Shown here: positions 29,700-38,990 of the stretch, one piece after another
Numbering within the stretch: position 1 is the first letter of the stretch
Layout: each line of letters begins with the position of its first letter
Assembly: GCF_001673315.1 (NCBI RefSeq)
Contig: NZ_LZLQ01000059.1
Coordinates: 1 to 64,000 of the forward strand
Length of the DNA: 64,000 bases
Source of the DNA: Mycobacterium asiaticum
GTDB lineage: Bacteria > Actinomycetota > Actinomycetes > Mycobacteriales > Mycobacteriaceae
Direction of reading: 5' to 3'
Translations under genes and position numbers: made by a program
Notes under the pieces: generated by a model
The model's database searches: none
Seen by the model: the letters and a program-made list of their open reading frames with translations, nothing else
Told to the model about the DNA's origin: nothing

Positions 29700-30834
29700 G
29701 TGTGACCTTCCTCTGTTGAAGCTCCGCATGCTGTGAGGGCGTGGGCACGAAGACGTTGTGCAGGGCCGCACTCGATTTGGCATTTTCATCTGCAAGCGAA
29801 CTGAGCAGCGGCGCGAGACCAGCGAATCCGGTTGATTCTCTTGTGATCCGGTCGAACGGCCAGCGGCGCGTGGCCAGAATCTCGAGGGCTGCCCGGTAGG
29901 CGGGATACTCCACGCCGAGTGCACCGGCGATGTGTAATTCCTTATACACCAGCGTGTCTGGTTCAAAGCCGGGCGCGCCGCCTCCGCCGCGGGTGCCAGC
30001 AACCACGACCCTGCCGCCAGGCCTGGCAAGGGCGACGGCGTCGGCGAACGCGGAGGGTGCTTTGGCGGTGACATCGATGACCACGTCGGCAAGCTGTCCG
30101 CCTGTCTCACGCTGGAGCGCTGTCACTGCATCGTCCTGCGATACGTCGATGGGCAGGTCGACACCGAATGATCTGGCTATGGCCAGTCGCTGATCGTCGC
30201 GTGGACCGATGCCGGTCATCGCGACGAAAGCGGCTCCCGCCTCTTTCGCCGCCACCGCCGCGCAGATCCCGCGGATGCCCGGTCCCAGTATCGCTACGAT
30301 ACCCCCCGCCTTGGTGTCGGGAAGAGTTTTCCCCCATTGGATACCGGCCCCGAGAGGGTTGAACAACGTGGCGAGAACGGGGTCCATGTCTTCGGCAATC
30401 GGGAGTAGCATCGCGTCCCACGGAAGCTCCACATGGGTGGCGTATCCGCCCCATAACCCGGCGCCGATCTCCACGTCGACGAACCCGAACATGGTGGCGA
30501 TGCCGTTCACCGCACATCGCCGGTATTCGCCGCGGCGACACTCCGGGCAGTCTCGGCAGGACCGGAACACCTCGACGGCCACGCGCTGGCCGGCCCGGAC
30601 GCACCAGCGTTCGCTGGCCGCATTGCCGACATGTTCGACGATGCCGACGATTTCGTGACCTGGAACGAATGAGAAGCCGGCAGGCAGGTGTCCGGTGAAT
30701 TGTTCGTGATCTGTACCGCATAGACCACATGCTTCAACTCGCAGGATCGCACCGCGGTCACCGACGTCGGGGATGGTCATCTGGCGCCGCTCCAGATTCC
30801 GCGGTCCGGTCAACACCATGGCCTCGGCGATCAT
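29662..30834 (-). CDS. Zinc-dependent alcohol dehydrogenase (MDR family)
   Basis: This 390-residue medium-chain dehydrogenase has catalytic-zinc ligands in EACGLCGTD (Cys36 region) and PGHEIVG (His60, Glu61). A four-cysteine structural-zinc lobe is at Cys93, 96, 99 and 107, followed by a Rossmann fold at AILGPGIRGI. The substrate is unknown; the threonine-dehydrogenase-like layout suggests a secondary alcohol or polyol. ATG at 30,834 overlaps the stop of the upstream thiolase remnant by 4 bp, so the gene was once translationally coupled to it. A start six codons later is possible. Confidence 0.85.
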   Translation of the reverse strand: MIAEAMVLTGPRNLERRQMTIPDVGDRGAILRVEACGLCGTDHEQFTGHLPAGFSFVPGHEIVGIVEHVGNAASERWCVRAGQRVAVEVFRSCRDCPECRRGEYRRCAVNGIATMFGFVDVEIGAGLWGGYATHVELPWDAMLLPIAEDMDPVLATLFNPLGAGIQWGKTLPDTKAGGIVAILGPGIRGICAAVAAKEAGAAFVAMTGIGPRDDQRLAIARSFGVDLPIDVSQDDAVTALQRETGGQLADVVIDVTAKAPSAFADAVALARPGGRVVVAGTRGGGGAPGFEPDTLVYKELHIAGALGVEYPAYRAALEILATRRWPFDRITRESTGFAGLAPLLSSLADENAKSSAALHNVFVPTPSQHAELQQRKVTRDENGTRTDARP

Positions 30835-31265
30835 GGAAGCTCGAATCCCGTGGACGACCCTGTGTTTCGGAGGCAAACCGTTCTGCCAACGTACATCTCG
30901 CCCGCCATCGCCTCGGCAATCTGCGGATCGTCGCTGCGTGCGACGACTCTTCGCCCGTCGGACAGGTGCGCGATGGTCGGTGTCCATCGAGGTCGCCCGT
31001 CTCGGTCGTATTCGACCGTGTACCCGTCCACTGTCGCGCGACCGGTCGCCTCGTCGACGCCTGCGACGGCCAGCCGCGATGAATCGATCGGAGTTTGTTC
31101 GTCTGCCGTGTCGATCAGTCGCCACCCGGTTGGTGGAGGGGTGGCCGACCACACACCGACCGAATGTTTCGTCGAATACCAACCGAGGCCGGTGACGACG
31201 TCGTCCCCGCGATGGGTGACTTCGCCTACGCCGACCGCCACCGGAGTACGCGCTTCTACCGACAA
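30831..31265 (-). pseudogene. Thiolase (acetyl-CoA acetyltransferase type) with the catalytic core deleted
   Basis: The 144-residue frame starts with the typical thiolase N-terminus RTPVAVGVGEVTHRG (about residues 6-20). It then passes directly into the C-terminal module of the same family: GWYSTKHSVGVWS at about 28-40, and the OB-fold-like tail VDGYTVEYDRDGRP with YVGRTVCLR. The central part of the enzyme, some 300 residues including the catalytic Cys and His motifs, is missing without loss of frame. The start would be TTG at 31,265. It may be a fossil, or a free-standing OB-fold domain that is still made. Confidence 0.6.
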
Positions 31266-31369
31266 TCGATCACTCGCTCAGGGCCACGGGCTGTTGTGAG
31301 ACACGAATGCGATGGTGTCATATCTGCAGTCAAGCCACAATGGTGTGCGCCCGCGGCATACTGGCTGTT

Positions 31370-31999
31370 GTGTCGACGAAGTTGGTGCGATGGGGTGCCG
31401 CCGCGCCGTCAGATCGTGATTCCGCTCGCGACCGATTGCTAGATGCTGCCGAGCGGTGCCTAGAGAGTTGCGGCGTGGTAGGCACGACCATGGAGGACAT
31501 CGGCAGAACAGCGGGTGTCTCCAGGGCAACGGTGTATCGCTACTTCCCTAATCGGGAGGCGGTGATGTCGGGCGTCATCATTCGCGCCGCCGAGCGCTAT
31601 CTCGATCGCATCAACCCCCGGATCGCGGAGCACACCGATCTGGGCTCCGCTCTCGTCGATTTCGTGGAATACACAGTTGAGGCCGCGCGCCGCGAAGAGA
31701 TCATCGGATTGTTGTTCGGCAGCGACGAGGAACTCGCCGGCGTTGGCCTCGCGGCGGGGACCTCGACGTCACTCTTCGAACTCGTCACCGAGTTTCTCCG
31801 TCCCATCTTCAGGAGACACTGGAGTTACGTAGAACCGGGCGTCTCCGTCGACGACGCCGCCGAGTGGGTTCTCCGCACGATACTGAGCCTGCTGACTGTT
31901 CGAGGACCGCGGGAGCGCAGTCGTGACGGGCTCCGGACATTTCTTTCAAGGTTTCTCCTTCCCGCAATCCTGGCGAGCGACCATTGTCGACCGATGTGA
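31370..31999 (+). CDS. TetR/AcrR-family transcriptional regulator
   Basis: The 209-residue protein has an N-terminal TetR helix-turn-helix (about 15-65, RDRLLDAAERCLESCG and GVSRATVYRYFPNREAV) and a variable C-terminal ligand domain. It is divergent from the thiolase remnant and dehydrogenase operon (gap of about 100 bp) and upstream of the thioesterase-hydrolase pair, so it could control either. The GTG at 31,370 is chosen because it places the HTH at the usual distance from the N-terminus. The ribosome binding site is weak. Confidence 0.85.
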   Translation: MSTKLVRWGAAAPSDRDSARDRLLDAAERCLESCGVVGTTMEDIGRTAGVSRATVYRYFPNREAVMSGVIIRAAERYLDRINPRIAEHTDLGSALVDFVEYTVEAARREEIIGLLFGSDEELAGVGLAAGTSTSLFELVTEFLRPIFRRHWSYVEPGVSVDDAAEWVLRTILSLLTVRGPRERSRDGLRTFLSRFLLPAILASDHCRPM

Positions 32000-32046
32000 C
32001 AGACAAGGCGTAATGTCTCAACCACAGCTGAGGTAGGAGGCCGGAC

Positions 32047-32490
32047 ATGTCTGTGCAGTTCACCGCGTTCAACCAGCAGGTCGCTGAACAACTGCAGAGC
32101 GCAGCAGAAACCACGGGCGGGCTGGCCGGTTACCTCGGCTTCCGGCACACTGAATTCACTGCTGGACGGCTCGTCGCGGAGATGGACGCACGCGACGACC
32201 TGAAGACGCCTTTCGGCAACTTGCATGGCGGCTGCTTGTCGGCCATGGTCGACCATTGCCTTGGAGTGGTGTTTTATCCCGTGATTCCGATGGGATCCTG
32301 GGTCGCGACGACGGAGTTCAAACTGAATTTGCTTCGTCCAGTCTCCAGCGGAACCTGTGTAGCCACGGCTGAGATCATCTCGCTGGGCAGAACCAGCGGT
32401 GTGGCACGTATCGACATCTGCAACGACGGCAGAGCGGTGTGTGCGGCGCAGGGCACCGTCACCGTCGTCGCACCGAAGGCCATCTCTTGA
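32047..32490 (+). CDS. PaaI-family hotdog thioesterase
   Basis: This 147-residue protein has the hotdog fold of PaaI-like acyl-CoA thioesterases. The conserved stretch GNLHGGCLSAMVDHCLG (about 57-73) carries the HGG motif, and a central strand (TEFKLNLLRPV) follows. It likely hydrolyses an acyl- or aryl-CoA ester. GTAGGAGG lies 6 bases before ATG 32,047. Its TGA overlaps the start of the next gene by one base. Confidence 0.88.
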   Translation: MSVQFTAFNQQVAEQLQSAAETTGGLAGYLGFRHTEFTAGRLVAEMDARDDLKTPFGNLHGGCLSAMVDHCLGVVFYPVIPMGSWVATTEFKLNLLRPVSSGTCVATAEIISLGRTSGVARIDICNDGRAVCAAQGTVTVVAPKAIS

Positions 32491-33401
32491 TGTCTGCAAA
32501 CAGAGCACATGATTCGTCCGCTCCTGTCGTCGAGCGCGTGCCCACGGTGGATGGGCTCTCGCTGGCGGTCGACTTCTACCGCTGTGACGGACCGCGGGCG
32601 GTCGTGTTGCTCCTTCACGGCGGTGGTCAGAGCCGGCACGCCTGGGATGTCACCGCCCAACGATTGCATCAGCGGGGCTACACCGTTGCCGCCTACGACG
32701 CAAGGGGACATGGTGACAGCGACTGGGATCCAGACGGACGCTATGACATCGAACGGCTGGGGTCCGACCTGTTGGCCGTGCGCGCGTACGCCGGCTCCGC
32801 CCGCCCAGTTGCCGCGATCGGGGCATCGTTGGGCGGTTTGACCATCCTCGGCACGCACTTGCTCGCCCCATCGGAGCTATGGCAGGCCGTCGTCCTGGTT
32901 GACATCACTCCGCGAATGCAGATGCACGGCGCCCGCCGAGTCCTATCGTTCATGTCGGCCCATCCCGAAGGTTTCGACAGCCTAGAGTCGGCCGCTGACG
33001 TGATCGCCGCCTACAACCCGCACCGCCCTCGCCCCGAAAACGTCGACGGCCTTCAAAAAGTCCTCCGCCGACGTGGAGACGGTCGCTGGGCCTGGCGATG
33101 GGATCCGGCGTTTGCGACGTCGAATTTTCAGTTCCTGCAGAGTGATTCAGACGACGGCGCAGAGGAGTTCGAGATGATGAGCGCATTCCTTGTCGATGGC
33201 GCGCGACAGGTGTCCGCGCCGGCGCTGCTGGTCCGCGGCCTGCTGTCGGACATAGTCTCCGAAGAGACAGTGAAGGATTTCCTCACCTTGGTTCCCCACG
33301 CGCAAACCGTTGACGTGTCGGGCGCGGGCCACATGGTTGCTGGCGACAACAACGACGCATTCTCGACGGCGGTCGTCGACTTTCTCGACCGTACCGTTTG
33401 A
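32490..33401 (+). CDS. Alpha/beta-fold hydrolase
   Basis: This 303-residue alpha/beta hydrolase shows the oxyanion-hole motif LLHGGGQS, the nucleophile elbow GASLGG (Ser) and the C-terminal histidine in GAGHMVAGDN. An acidic residue lies in the RGLLSDIVSEE region. Sequence and length resemble peroxidase/esterase-type hydrolases (MenH or haloperoxidase-like). It is coupled to the thioesterase gene (TGATG overlap), suggesting that both act on one catabolic intermediate. Confidence 0.86.
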   Translation: MSANRAHDSSAPVVERVPTVDGLSLAVDFYRCDGPRAVVLLLHGGGQSRHAWDVTAQRLHQRGYTVAAYDARGHGDSDWDPDGRYDIERLGSDLLAVRAYAGSARPVAAIGASLGGLTILGTHLLAPSELWQAVVLVDITPRMQMHGARRVLSFMSAHPEGFDSLESAADVIAAYNPHRPRPENVDGLQKVLRRRGDGRWAWRWDPAFATSNFQFLQSDSDDGAEEFEMMSAFLVDGARQVSAPALLVRGLLSDIVSEETVKDFLTLVPHAQTVDVSGAGHMVAGDNNDAFSTAVVDFLDRTV

Positions 33402-33454
33402 CGCCAGTCGTCGGGCTGCGCGGGAGATCCCAGTTCGCCACCTATTCTGCTCGT

Positions 33455-34072
33455 ATGCCAACTGATTCGGCGCGGATGTCGTTTCGCCGACATATCCGCG
33501 AGCAGGTCTTGAGGGCGACACGGGAACTCACCATTGAGAAGGGCTGGGAACAAGTCCGAGTGAGTGAGGTCGCCGAACTTGTCGGCGTCTCCCGACCGAC
33601 GCTATACAAGGAGTTCGGCGATAAGCAGGGACTTGGTGACGCGCTCGTGGTGGCCGAGGGTCAGCGCTTCCTGGAGGGTATCCACGCCATCCTCGCCGAA
33701 CACACCGGCGACGTTCAGGGCGGCATCACCGCAGCGGTGCGGTTCACCCTGCGTGAAGCAGAAGCCAGTCCGCTCCTGAAGTCGGTGCTGACGTCCAGCC
33801 ACTCAGGGGATGATCGCGCCGGTGCGCCGACGACGGGCGTTCTTCCTCTCCTGCCGACATCGGCGTCCCTGCTCCAGCTCTCCTCCGCGGCTTTGGTCGC
33901 GTGGTTTCACGACCACTTCGCCGATCTCGACTCCGAAGACGTCGAGGAGGTCGCAGACGTTCTGGTGCGGCTCACCGTGAGTCACGTCGTCCTTCCCTCC
34001 GCGGACATCGCCACCACGGGTGCGCGGATCTCGCGGGTGGCGCTCCGCTACCTCGGCGTTGGCTATAGATAG
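33455..34072 (+). CDS. TetR-family transcriptional regulator
   Basis: This 205-residue regulator has a TetR helix-turn-helix (about 10-60, VRVSEVAELVGVSRPTLYKEFGDKQGL) and an alpha-helical C-terminal domain. It follows the hydrolase gene by 53 bp on the same strand and may belong to the same transcript. ATG at 33,455 fits the family's N-terminal length; the frame is open upstream but overlaps the hydrolase. Confidence 0.85.
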   Translation: MPTDSARMSFRRHIREQVLRATRELTIEKGWEQVRVSEVAELVGVSRPTLYKEFGDKQGLGDALVVAEGQRFLEGIHAILAEHTGDVQGGITAAVRFTLREAEASPLLKSVLTSSHSGDDRAGAPTTGVLPLLPTSASLLQLSSAALVAWFHDHFADLDSEDVEEVADVLVRLTVSHVVLPSADIATTGARISRVALRYLGVGYR

Positions 34073-34219
34073 CTGTGACTTGAGCGGTCTTAGCCTCGAT
34101 CCACTGACAATGGACTGTTTGTCGGGGTGTCGGGATAAGGAAAGTGCGTTCTGAGCTGGGAAGATTGATATTGTTCAGGCAACAATCGGTCCAGTTCGAG
34201 AACGGCACTTCCGGCGCGA

Positions 34220-34726
34220 GTGTCCCACACGTTCACCCCGCGGTCCGATGTGTTCGATGAGGACATCTGGTGTCGTGCGCGGGCCTGGTGCCGGTGATGG
34301 CGCTGGCTGAGCAGGCAGGCCTATCGGAGTTGTTGGCCAACAAGATTCACATCGCAGCTCCCAGGGTCAAGTCGAGGTCGGCCAATCCGGCTCCGAAACT
34401 GGCCACCCTGATCGCGAGCATGTACGCGGGCGCGGATTACATCGATGATGTCGACCTGGTCCGCGCTGGCGGCATAAAAACCCTTTTTCCGCCGGGTGTA
34501 TCCCCCGTCAACGATGGGAACGCTGTTGCGGGAGTTCACTTTCGGTTATGCCCGCCAATTGGATTCGGTGCTGGCCGAGCATCTGGCCGGCTTGTGTGAC
34601 CGGGTGAATCTGCTGCCCGGCGCGCAGGCTCGGGCCTTCATCGAACACCCGGGGAGAGGCGACGCTGCAGAAAGACGCCGCAAAGGTCGGGATCTCCGGA
34701 CCCGCCGGGACAGCTCAATGTGGTGA
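34220..34726 (+). pseudogene. IS1380-family transposase remnant
   Basis: Pieces of an IS1380-family transposase N-terminus occur in three frames: VSHTFTPRSDVFDED (from 34,220), LVSCAGLVPVMALAEQAGL (from about 34,267) and STMGTLLREFTFGYARQLD (from about 34,505). At least two frameshifts separate them, and the sequence stops after LCDRVNLLPGAQ. The catalytic part is missing, so this is a dead fragment. It lies against the 3' end of the AraC regulator gene. Confidence 0.8.
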
Positions 34727-35725
34727 GAGCCGAAACTCGCTCGGAGAGCGGCCGGTCCATCGCTTGAAGGCGTGTGAGAAGTTGGCGAGGTCGCTGTATC
34801 CGAGATCCGTGGCGATCTCACTCACCGATAGGGATCGGTCGAGTAGCTGCAGCATCGCGCGCTCGCGCAGGAATGCTTGGCGCAACTCGCGAAAGGTGGT
34901 CTCCTCTTCGGAGAGGCGCCGCTTGAGTGTGCTGGTGGACATCGACAGCTCATGTGCGAACCAATGTTTACTTCGGCGTCCGGGCTCCTTCTGCAGCAGC
35001 CGTCTCACCTTCTCCGAGAACGACGTGGTTTCGCTCCGCTGGTCGAGAGTTCGCTGCAGATCGACGATGGCGAGTCGGTATGCGACGGGATCGGAGAACC
35101 GGCACACCTCGTTGAGCGTGTCCGCGGGAACATGGAGGAAGGACATCGGAGCGTCGAAGAACAGGCGCCCGGCGGTAAGGTCGTCCTCGCGATCTTTCAA
35201 GGCGGCGGGCGCTGGCCAACTCAAGTGGAGTGTGAGGGTCGGCGCCGCACGGACGAGCATGTCCAGCAGTCGCAACAACGCCAACCCGGCGTACGTGACG
35301 GCGAGGCAGTCCAGGGCACGATCGCTGGTGTGTCCCCAGAGCCCGACGGTGAGGCCTTGGTCATCTGGATGAAACTGTGCTTTGACAGCCGTCGTGATCA
35401 ACGGCAGATAAGTCAGCAGCTCTACGATCTCGGCCACTGAGCCCGCGCTGACCAGCGGAACACTCAGCGGGCCGAAGGACGTCAACTGTGCCTGTTCGGC
35501 TAACGCAAATCCGAGCAGCGTTGCCTGATCGATGTCTAGACCGGGGTACGCCTCACGAAACCACCGTAACGGGGCCTGGATATCACGCTGAATCAGCGTC
35601 GCCTCGTCGGTTCCTTCGCGAGCCATGATGTTGCGAAGCCGCGCGACGGCGTCTGGGTCAAACGCCGGGCTCTCGAGCATTTGCACGAATGCGAGTGGGG
35701 GCACACCCGCGTCATTGGGGTTCAC
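34715..35725 (-). CDS. AraC-family regulator, probable regulator of the CYP153 operon
   Basis: The 336-residue protein has an N-terminal arabinose-binding-like domain (about 20-205) of the type found in OruR/VirS-like regulators. A C-terminal AraC double helix-turn-helix follows, with LSMSTSTLKRRLSEE and the signature IATDLGYSDLANFSHAFKRW. It is divergent from the ferredoxin-CYP153-reductase operon, with 117 bp between the starts. AraC regulators next to CYP153 operons respond to alkanes or alcohols in other bacteria, so the same role is inferred here. Confidence 0.88.
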   Translation of the reverse strand: MNPNDAGVPPLAFVQMLESPAFDPDAVARLRNIMAREGTDEATLIQRDIQAPLRWFREAYPGLDIDQATLLGFALAEQAQLTSFGPLSVPLVSAGSVAEIVELLTYLPLITTAVKAQFHPDDQGLTVGLWGHTSDRALDCLAVTYAGLALLRLLDMLVRAAPTLTLHLSWPAPAALKDREDDLTAGRLFFDAPMSFLHVPADTLNEVCRFSDPVAYRLAIVDLQRTLDQRSETTSFSEKVRRLLQKEPGRRSKHWFAHELSMSTSTLKRRLSEEETTFRELRQAFLRERAMLQLLDRSLSVSEIATDLGYSDLANFSHAFKRWTGRSPSEFRLSPH

Positions 35726-35802
35726 TGACCATGGCCCCTTTGAGCCGAAATCACAAGTTTCTGACTCCGGCGAACATAGCCGCAGCGCTCATCTGGCGCA
35801 AG

Positions 35803-35815
35803 ACTTGTGTCAAGT
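35803..35815. promoter_or_regulatory. Short inverted repeat in the AraC-ferredoxin divergent promoter region
   Basis: ACTTG-TGT-CAAGT lies 28 bp upstream of the ferredoxin start, in the only gap between the AraC gene and the operon. A further ACAAGT occurs near 35,750. This is a candidate operator for the AraC protein. The ferredoxin ribosome binding site AAGGAG is at 35,830-35,835. Confidence 0.35.
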
Positions 35816-35842
35816 AACTGAGGACACGCAAGGAGCCTGGCT

Positions 35843-36163
35843 ATGGCAGTTGTCACATTTGTCTCCCACGGCGGCGAGAAGTATGAGGCGCCTCTCGAGG
35901 AAGGTCAGTCACTGATGCGGGTCGCGACCAACAATGCGGTGCCCGGCATCGACGGCGACTGCGGAGGCGAAGCCGCGTGCGGCACCTGCCATGTGATCGT
36001 CGATCCGCAATGGTCCGATCGGGTCGGCCTCTCCGGGGCCAATGAAGAGGAGATGCTCGCGATGAACCCCGAGCGTCAGCCGACCTCCCGGCTGTCCTGC
36101 CAGATGCAGGTCTCTGAGGCGTGGGACGGTTTGATCGTCCATCTGCCCGAGTTCCAACTGTGA
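35843..36163 (+). CDS. [2Fe-2S] ferredoxin (putidaredoxin type)
   Basis: This 106-residue ferredoxin has the adrenodoxin/putidaredoxin-type cluster ligands Cys40, Cys46, Cys49 (CGGEAACGTC) and Cys86 (LSCQMQ). It carries electrons from the FAD reductase two genes downstream to the P450 in between. Length and spacing are normal. It is the first gene of a three-gene operon; the P450 starts 20 bp after its stop. Confidence 0.94.
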   Translation: MAVVTFVSHGGEKYEAPLEEGQSLMRVATNNAVPGIDGDCGGEAACGTCHVIVDPQWSDRVGLSGANEEEMLAMNPERQPTSRLSCQMQVSEAWDGLIVHLPEFQL

Positions 36164-36183
36164 TGACGAAAGAGAGGTGAGAC

Positions 36184-37575
36184 GTGAGCAATATTCGCGA
36201 GGCAGTCACTGCCAAGGCTCAGGCAACAATTCCGATGGACCGAATAATCCAGGGCGCCCACCTCTACGACAGAACGCGGCGCTGGGTCACCGGCACCAAC
36301 GGTGAAAAAATCTTCATCGAGCGACCGATCCCGCCGGCTGACGAGGTTGAACTGACCGACATCGACCTTAGCAATCCTTTCCTCTATCGTCAGGGTCGCT
36401 GGAAGTCCTATTACGAGCGCCTACGCAACGAGGCTCCCGTGCACTATCAGGCCCACAGCGCGTTCGGCCCGTTCTGGTCGGTGACGCGGCATGCCGACAT
36501 CGTGGCCGTCGACAAGAACCACGAGGTCTTCTCCTCCGAGCCGTTCATCGTCATCGGGAGCCCGCCGCGCTTCCTCGACATTGCGATGTTCATCGCGATG
36601 GACCCCCCAAAACACGACCGGCAACGGCAGGCTGTCCAGGGTGTGGTCGCACCGAAGAACCTGCGTGAGATGGAGGGCCTCATCCGCGAGCGGGTGGTAG
36701 ACGTGCTCGACGCTCTGCCGCTTGGCGAACCGTTCAACTGGGTGCAGCACGTCTCGATCGAGCTAACCGCGCGCATGCTGGCCACGCTGCTGGACTTCCC
36801 GTTCGAGCAGCGGCGCAAGCTCGTCCAATGGTCCGATCTCGCCACCTCCATGGAGCAAGCCAACGGTGGGCCCTCGGACAACGACGAGATATTTCGCGGC
36901 ATGGTCGATATGGCTAGAGGTCTCAGCGCTCACTGGCGGGACAAGGCAGCCCGGACAGCTGCCGGAGAGCTGCCCGGCTTCGATCTGATCACCATGTTGC
37001 AGAGCGACGAGAGCACCAAGGACCTGATCGATCGCCCGATGGAGTTCTTGGGCAACTTGGTATTGCTGATCGTGGGTGGCAACGATACGACCCGCAATTC
37101 CATGAGCGGTGGTGTTCTGGCGCTGAACGAGTTCCCTGACCAGTTTGAGAAGCTGAAGGCGAACCCCGAGCTGATCCCCAACATGGTCTCGGAGATCATC
37201 CGGTGGCAAACCCCGCTCGCGCATATGCGCCGGATCGCCAAGGCCGACACTGTGCTCAACGGGCAGTTCATCCGCAAGGGCGACAAGGTCCTGATGTGGT
37301 ACGCCTCGGGCAACCGCGACGAGCGCGTGTTCGATCGGCCCGATGACCTGATTATCGATCGGGCCAACGCCCGTAACCACATCTCCTTCGGTTTCGGCGT
37401 GCACCGCTGTATGGGTAACCGGCTGGCCGAGATGCAGTTGCGGATCCTGTGGGAGGAGCTGCTTCCGCGGTTCGAGAACATCGAGGTCGTCGGTGAGCCC
37501 GAGTACGTGCAGTCCAACTTCGTGAGGGGGATCAGTAAGCTGATGGTCCGCCTCACCCCGAAAGGTGGCGCATGA
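36184..37575 (+). CDS. Cytochrome P450 CYP153-type alkane hydroxylase
   Basis: The 463-residue P450 closely resembles CYP153 enzymes, which hydroxylate medium-chain alkanes or fatty acids at the terminal carbon. The I-helix motif GGNDTTRNS lies at about 298-306, an ExxR motif in SEIIRW, and the heme-binding loop FGFGVHRCMGN has Cys409 as axial ligand. The sequence AMDPPKHDRQR and the flanking ferredoxin and reductase support CYP153. Its stop overlaps the reductase start by 4 bp. The exact subfamily and chain-length preference cannot be read here. Confidence 0.9.
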   Translation: MSNIREAVTAKAQATIPMDRIIQGAHLYDRTRRWVTGTNGEKIFIERPIPPADEVELTDIDLSNPFLYRQGRWKSYYERLRNEAPVHYQAHSAFGPFWSVTRHADIVAVDKNHEVFSSEPFIVIGSPPRFLDIAMFIAMDPPKHDRQRQAVQGVVAPKNLREMEGLIRERVVDVLDALPLGEPFNWVQHVSIELTARMLATLLDFPFEQRRKLVQWSDLATSMEQANGGPSDNDEIFRGMVDMARGLSAHWRDKAARTAAGELPGFDLITMLQSDESTKDLIDRPMEFLGNLVLLIVGGNDTTRNSMSGGVLALNEFPDQFEKLKANPELIPNMVSEIIRWQTPLAHMRRIAKADTVLNGQFIRKGDKVLMWYASGNRDERVFDRPDDLIIDRANARNHISFGFGVHRCMGNRLAEMQLRILWEELLPRFENIEVVGEPEYVQSNFVRGISKLMVRLTPKGGA

Positions 37576-38774
37576 CCGTGCAGCGAGCGGTCATCGCGGG
37601 GGCCAGCCACGCGGGCACCCAGCTCGCCGCCAGTCTTCGCCGAGAAGGGTGGGACGGCGAAATCGTCCTCGTCGGCGATGAGTCGGCGTTGCCCTACCAG
37701 CGGCCCCCGCTGTCCAAGTCGTACCTGGCCGACAAATGCGAACTGGCCGAACTCGCGATCCGCAACTCGGATTTCTACGCCAAGCAGCGGATCCGACTCC
37801 TGGAGGCGACGGTGGCGGCGGTCGACCGCTCGGCTGGTCATGTCGTGCTGAGTACCGGCGACGCACTGCCCTACGACAAGCTCGCGCTGTGCACTGGCGC
37901 CCGGCCTCGTCGGCTCCCCACCCCGGGAGCGGACCTGGCCGGAGTCTTCTACCTACGCACCGCCGCGGACGGCGAGATGATCCGAGAGGCCGCCGGCCCC
38001 GGGCGTCGGGCGGTGATCGTCGGCGGCGGCTACATCGGACTGGAGACAGCCGCCTCGTTGCGTGCACTGGGTCTGGAGGTCACCCTGCTCGAGGCGACCG
38101 GGCGCGTCCTTGAACGGGTCACCGCCCCGGAGGTATCGGAGTTCTTCGACCGGATCCACCGGGAGGAGGGCGTCAACATCCGGACGGGCACGCTGGTCGA
38201 GGCTCTGTCCGGCGACGGCAGGGTCCGCGAAGTAATCCTGGCCGGTGGCGAATCAATTCCCGCCGACCTCGTCATTGTCGGCATCGGCGTGGAGCCGAAC
38301 ACCGAGCTCGCCGCCACCGCGGGCCTGGTCGTCGACAACGGCGTCGTGATCGACGATCAGGCCCGGACTAGCGACCCCGACATCGTGGCCGCCGGGGACT
38401 GCGCCAGCCACGACATGGCCCGTTACGGCCGTCGCATCCGCCTGGAGTCCGTGCCGAGCGCGGCCGAGCAGGCCAAGGTCGCCGCCGCGACCGTCTGTGG
38501 GAAGTCCAAGAAGATAGCGGCCCTTCCATGGTTCTGGTCAGATCAATACGACCTCAAGCTCCAGATCGCCGGTCTCAACACCGGGTACGACGAGGTCGTC
38601 CTCAGCGGCGACCCGACCCGGGAGCGCGACTTCACCTGCTTCTACCTCCGTGCCGGCGAGCTTCTTGCCGCCGACTGCATCAACCGTCCCCGCGACTTCA
38701 TGTTCAGCAAGCGGGTCATCACGCAGCAAGTCGCCGTCGAACGGGCCGAACTGGTGCTCGCCGGCTCGGACTGA
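37572..38774 (+). CDS. FAD-dependent ferredoxin reductase of the CYP153 system
   Basis: The 400-residue protein is a putidaredoxin-reductase-type flavoprotein. It has an N-terminal FAD Rossmann motif (GASHAGTQLAASL), the loop LPYQRPPLSK, an NAD(P)H-binding motif VIVGGGYIGLETAASL at about 146-161 and the FAD motif VAAGDCAS. It would pass electrons from NADH to the ferredoxin. The ATG overlaps the CYP153 stop. Together the three genes form a complete class I P450 system. Confidence 0.93.
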   Translation: MTVQRAVIAGASHAGTQLAASLRREGWDGEIVLVGDESALPYQRPPLSKSYLADKCELAELAIRNSDFYAKQRIRLLEATVAAVDRSAGHVVLSTGDALPYDKLALCTGARPRRLPTPGADLAGVFYLRTAADGEMIREAAGPGRRAVIVGGGYIGLETAASLRALGLEVTLLEATGRVLERVTAPEVSEFFDRIHREEGVNIRTGTLVEALSGDGRVREVILAGGESIPADLVIVGIGVEPNTELAATAGLVVDNGVVIDDQARTSDPDIVAAGDCASHDMARYGRRIRLESVPSAAEQAKVAAATVCGKSKKIAALPWFWSDQYDLKLQIAGLNTGYDEVVLSGDPTRERDFTCFYLRAGELLAADCINRPRDFMFSKRVITQQVAVERAELVLAGSD

Positions 38775-38990
38775 GGTGCCGGCGGTGCGTAGGCGGTGGG
38801 AACGACGACGGCGGATGCGACGCGTGTCTTGGAGAGGTACTTCAGTGACAATTGCCATCCAGCCCCGCTGGCAAAGGAACGCTAGCGGCTGCCCGGCGGT
38901 CGCCTTGGCGCAGCGCATCAGGACCTAGTGGGGTTTCCCAACGAGCATGACGATTCTTTCCGGAGGAGCAGCGTCAGAAGTCGGTGCCTG

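Noticed and set aside
29121-30110. Single long minus-strand frame of 329 codons
   Set aside because: Only the last 192 codons resemble a protein (AhpD fold); the rest is a shadow of the dehydrogenase gene.
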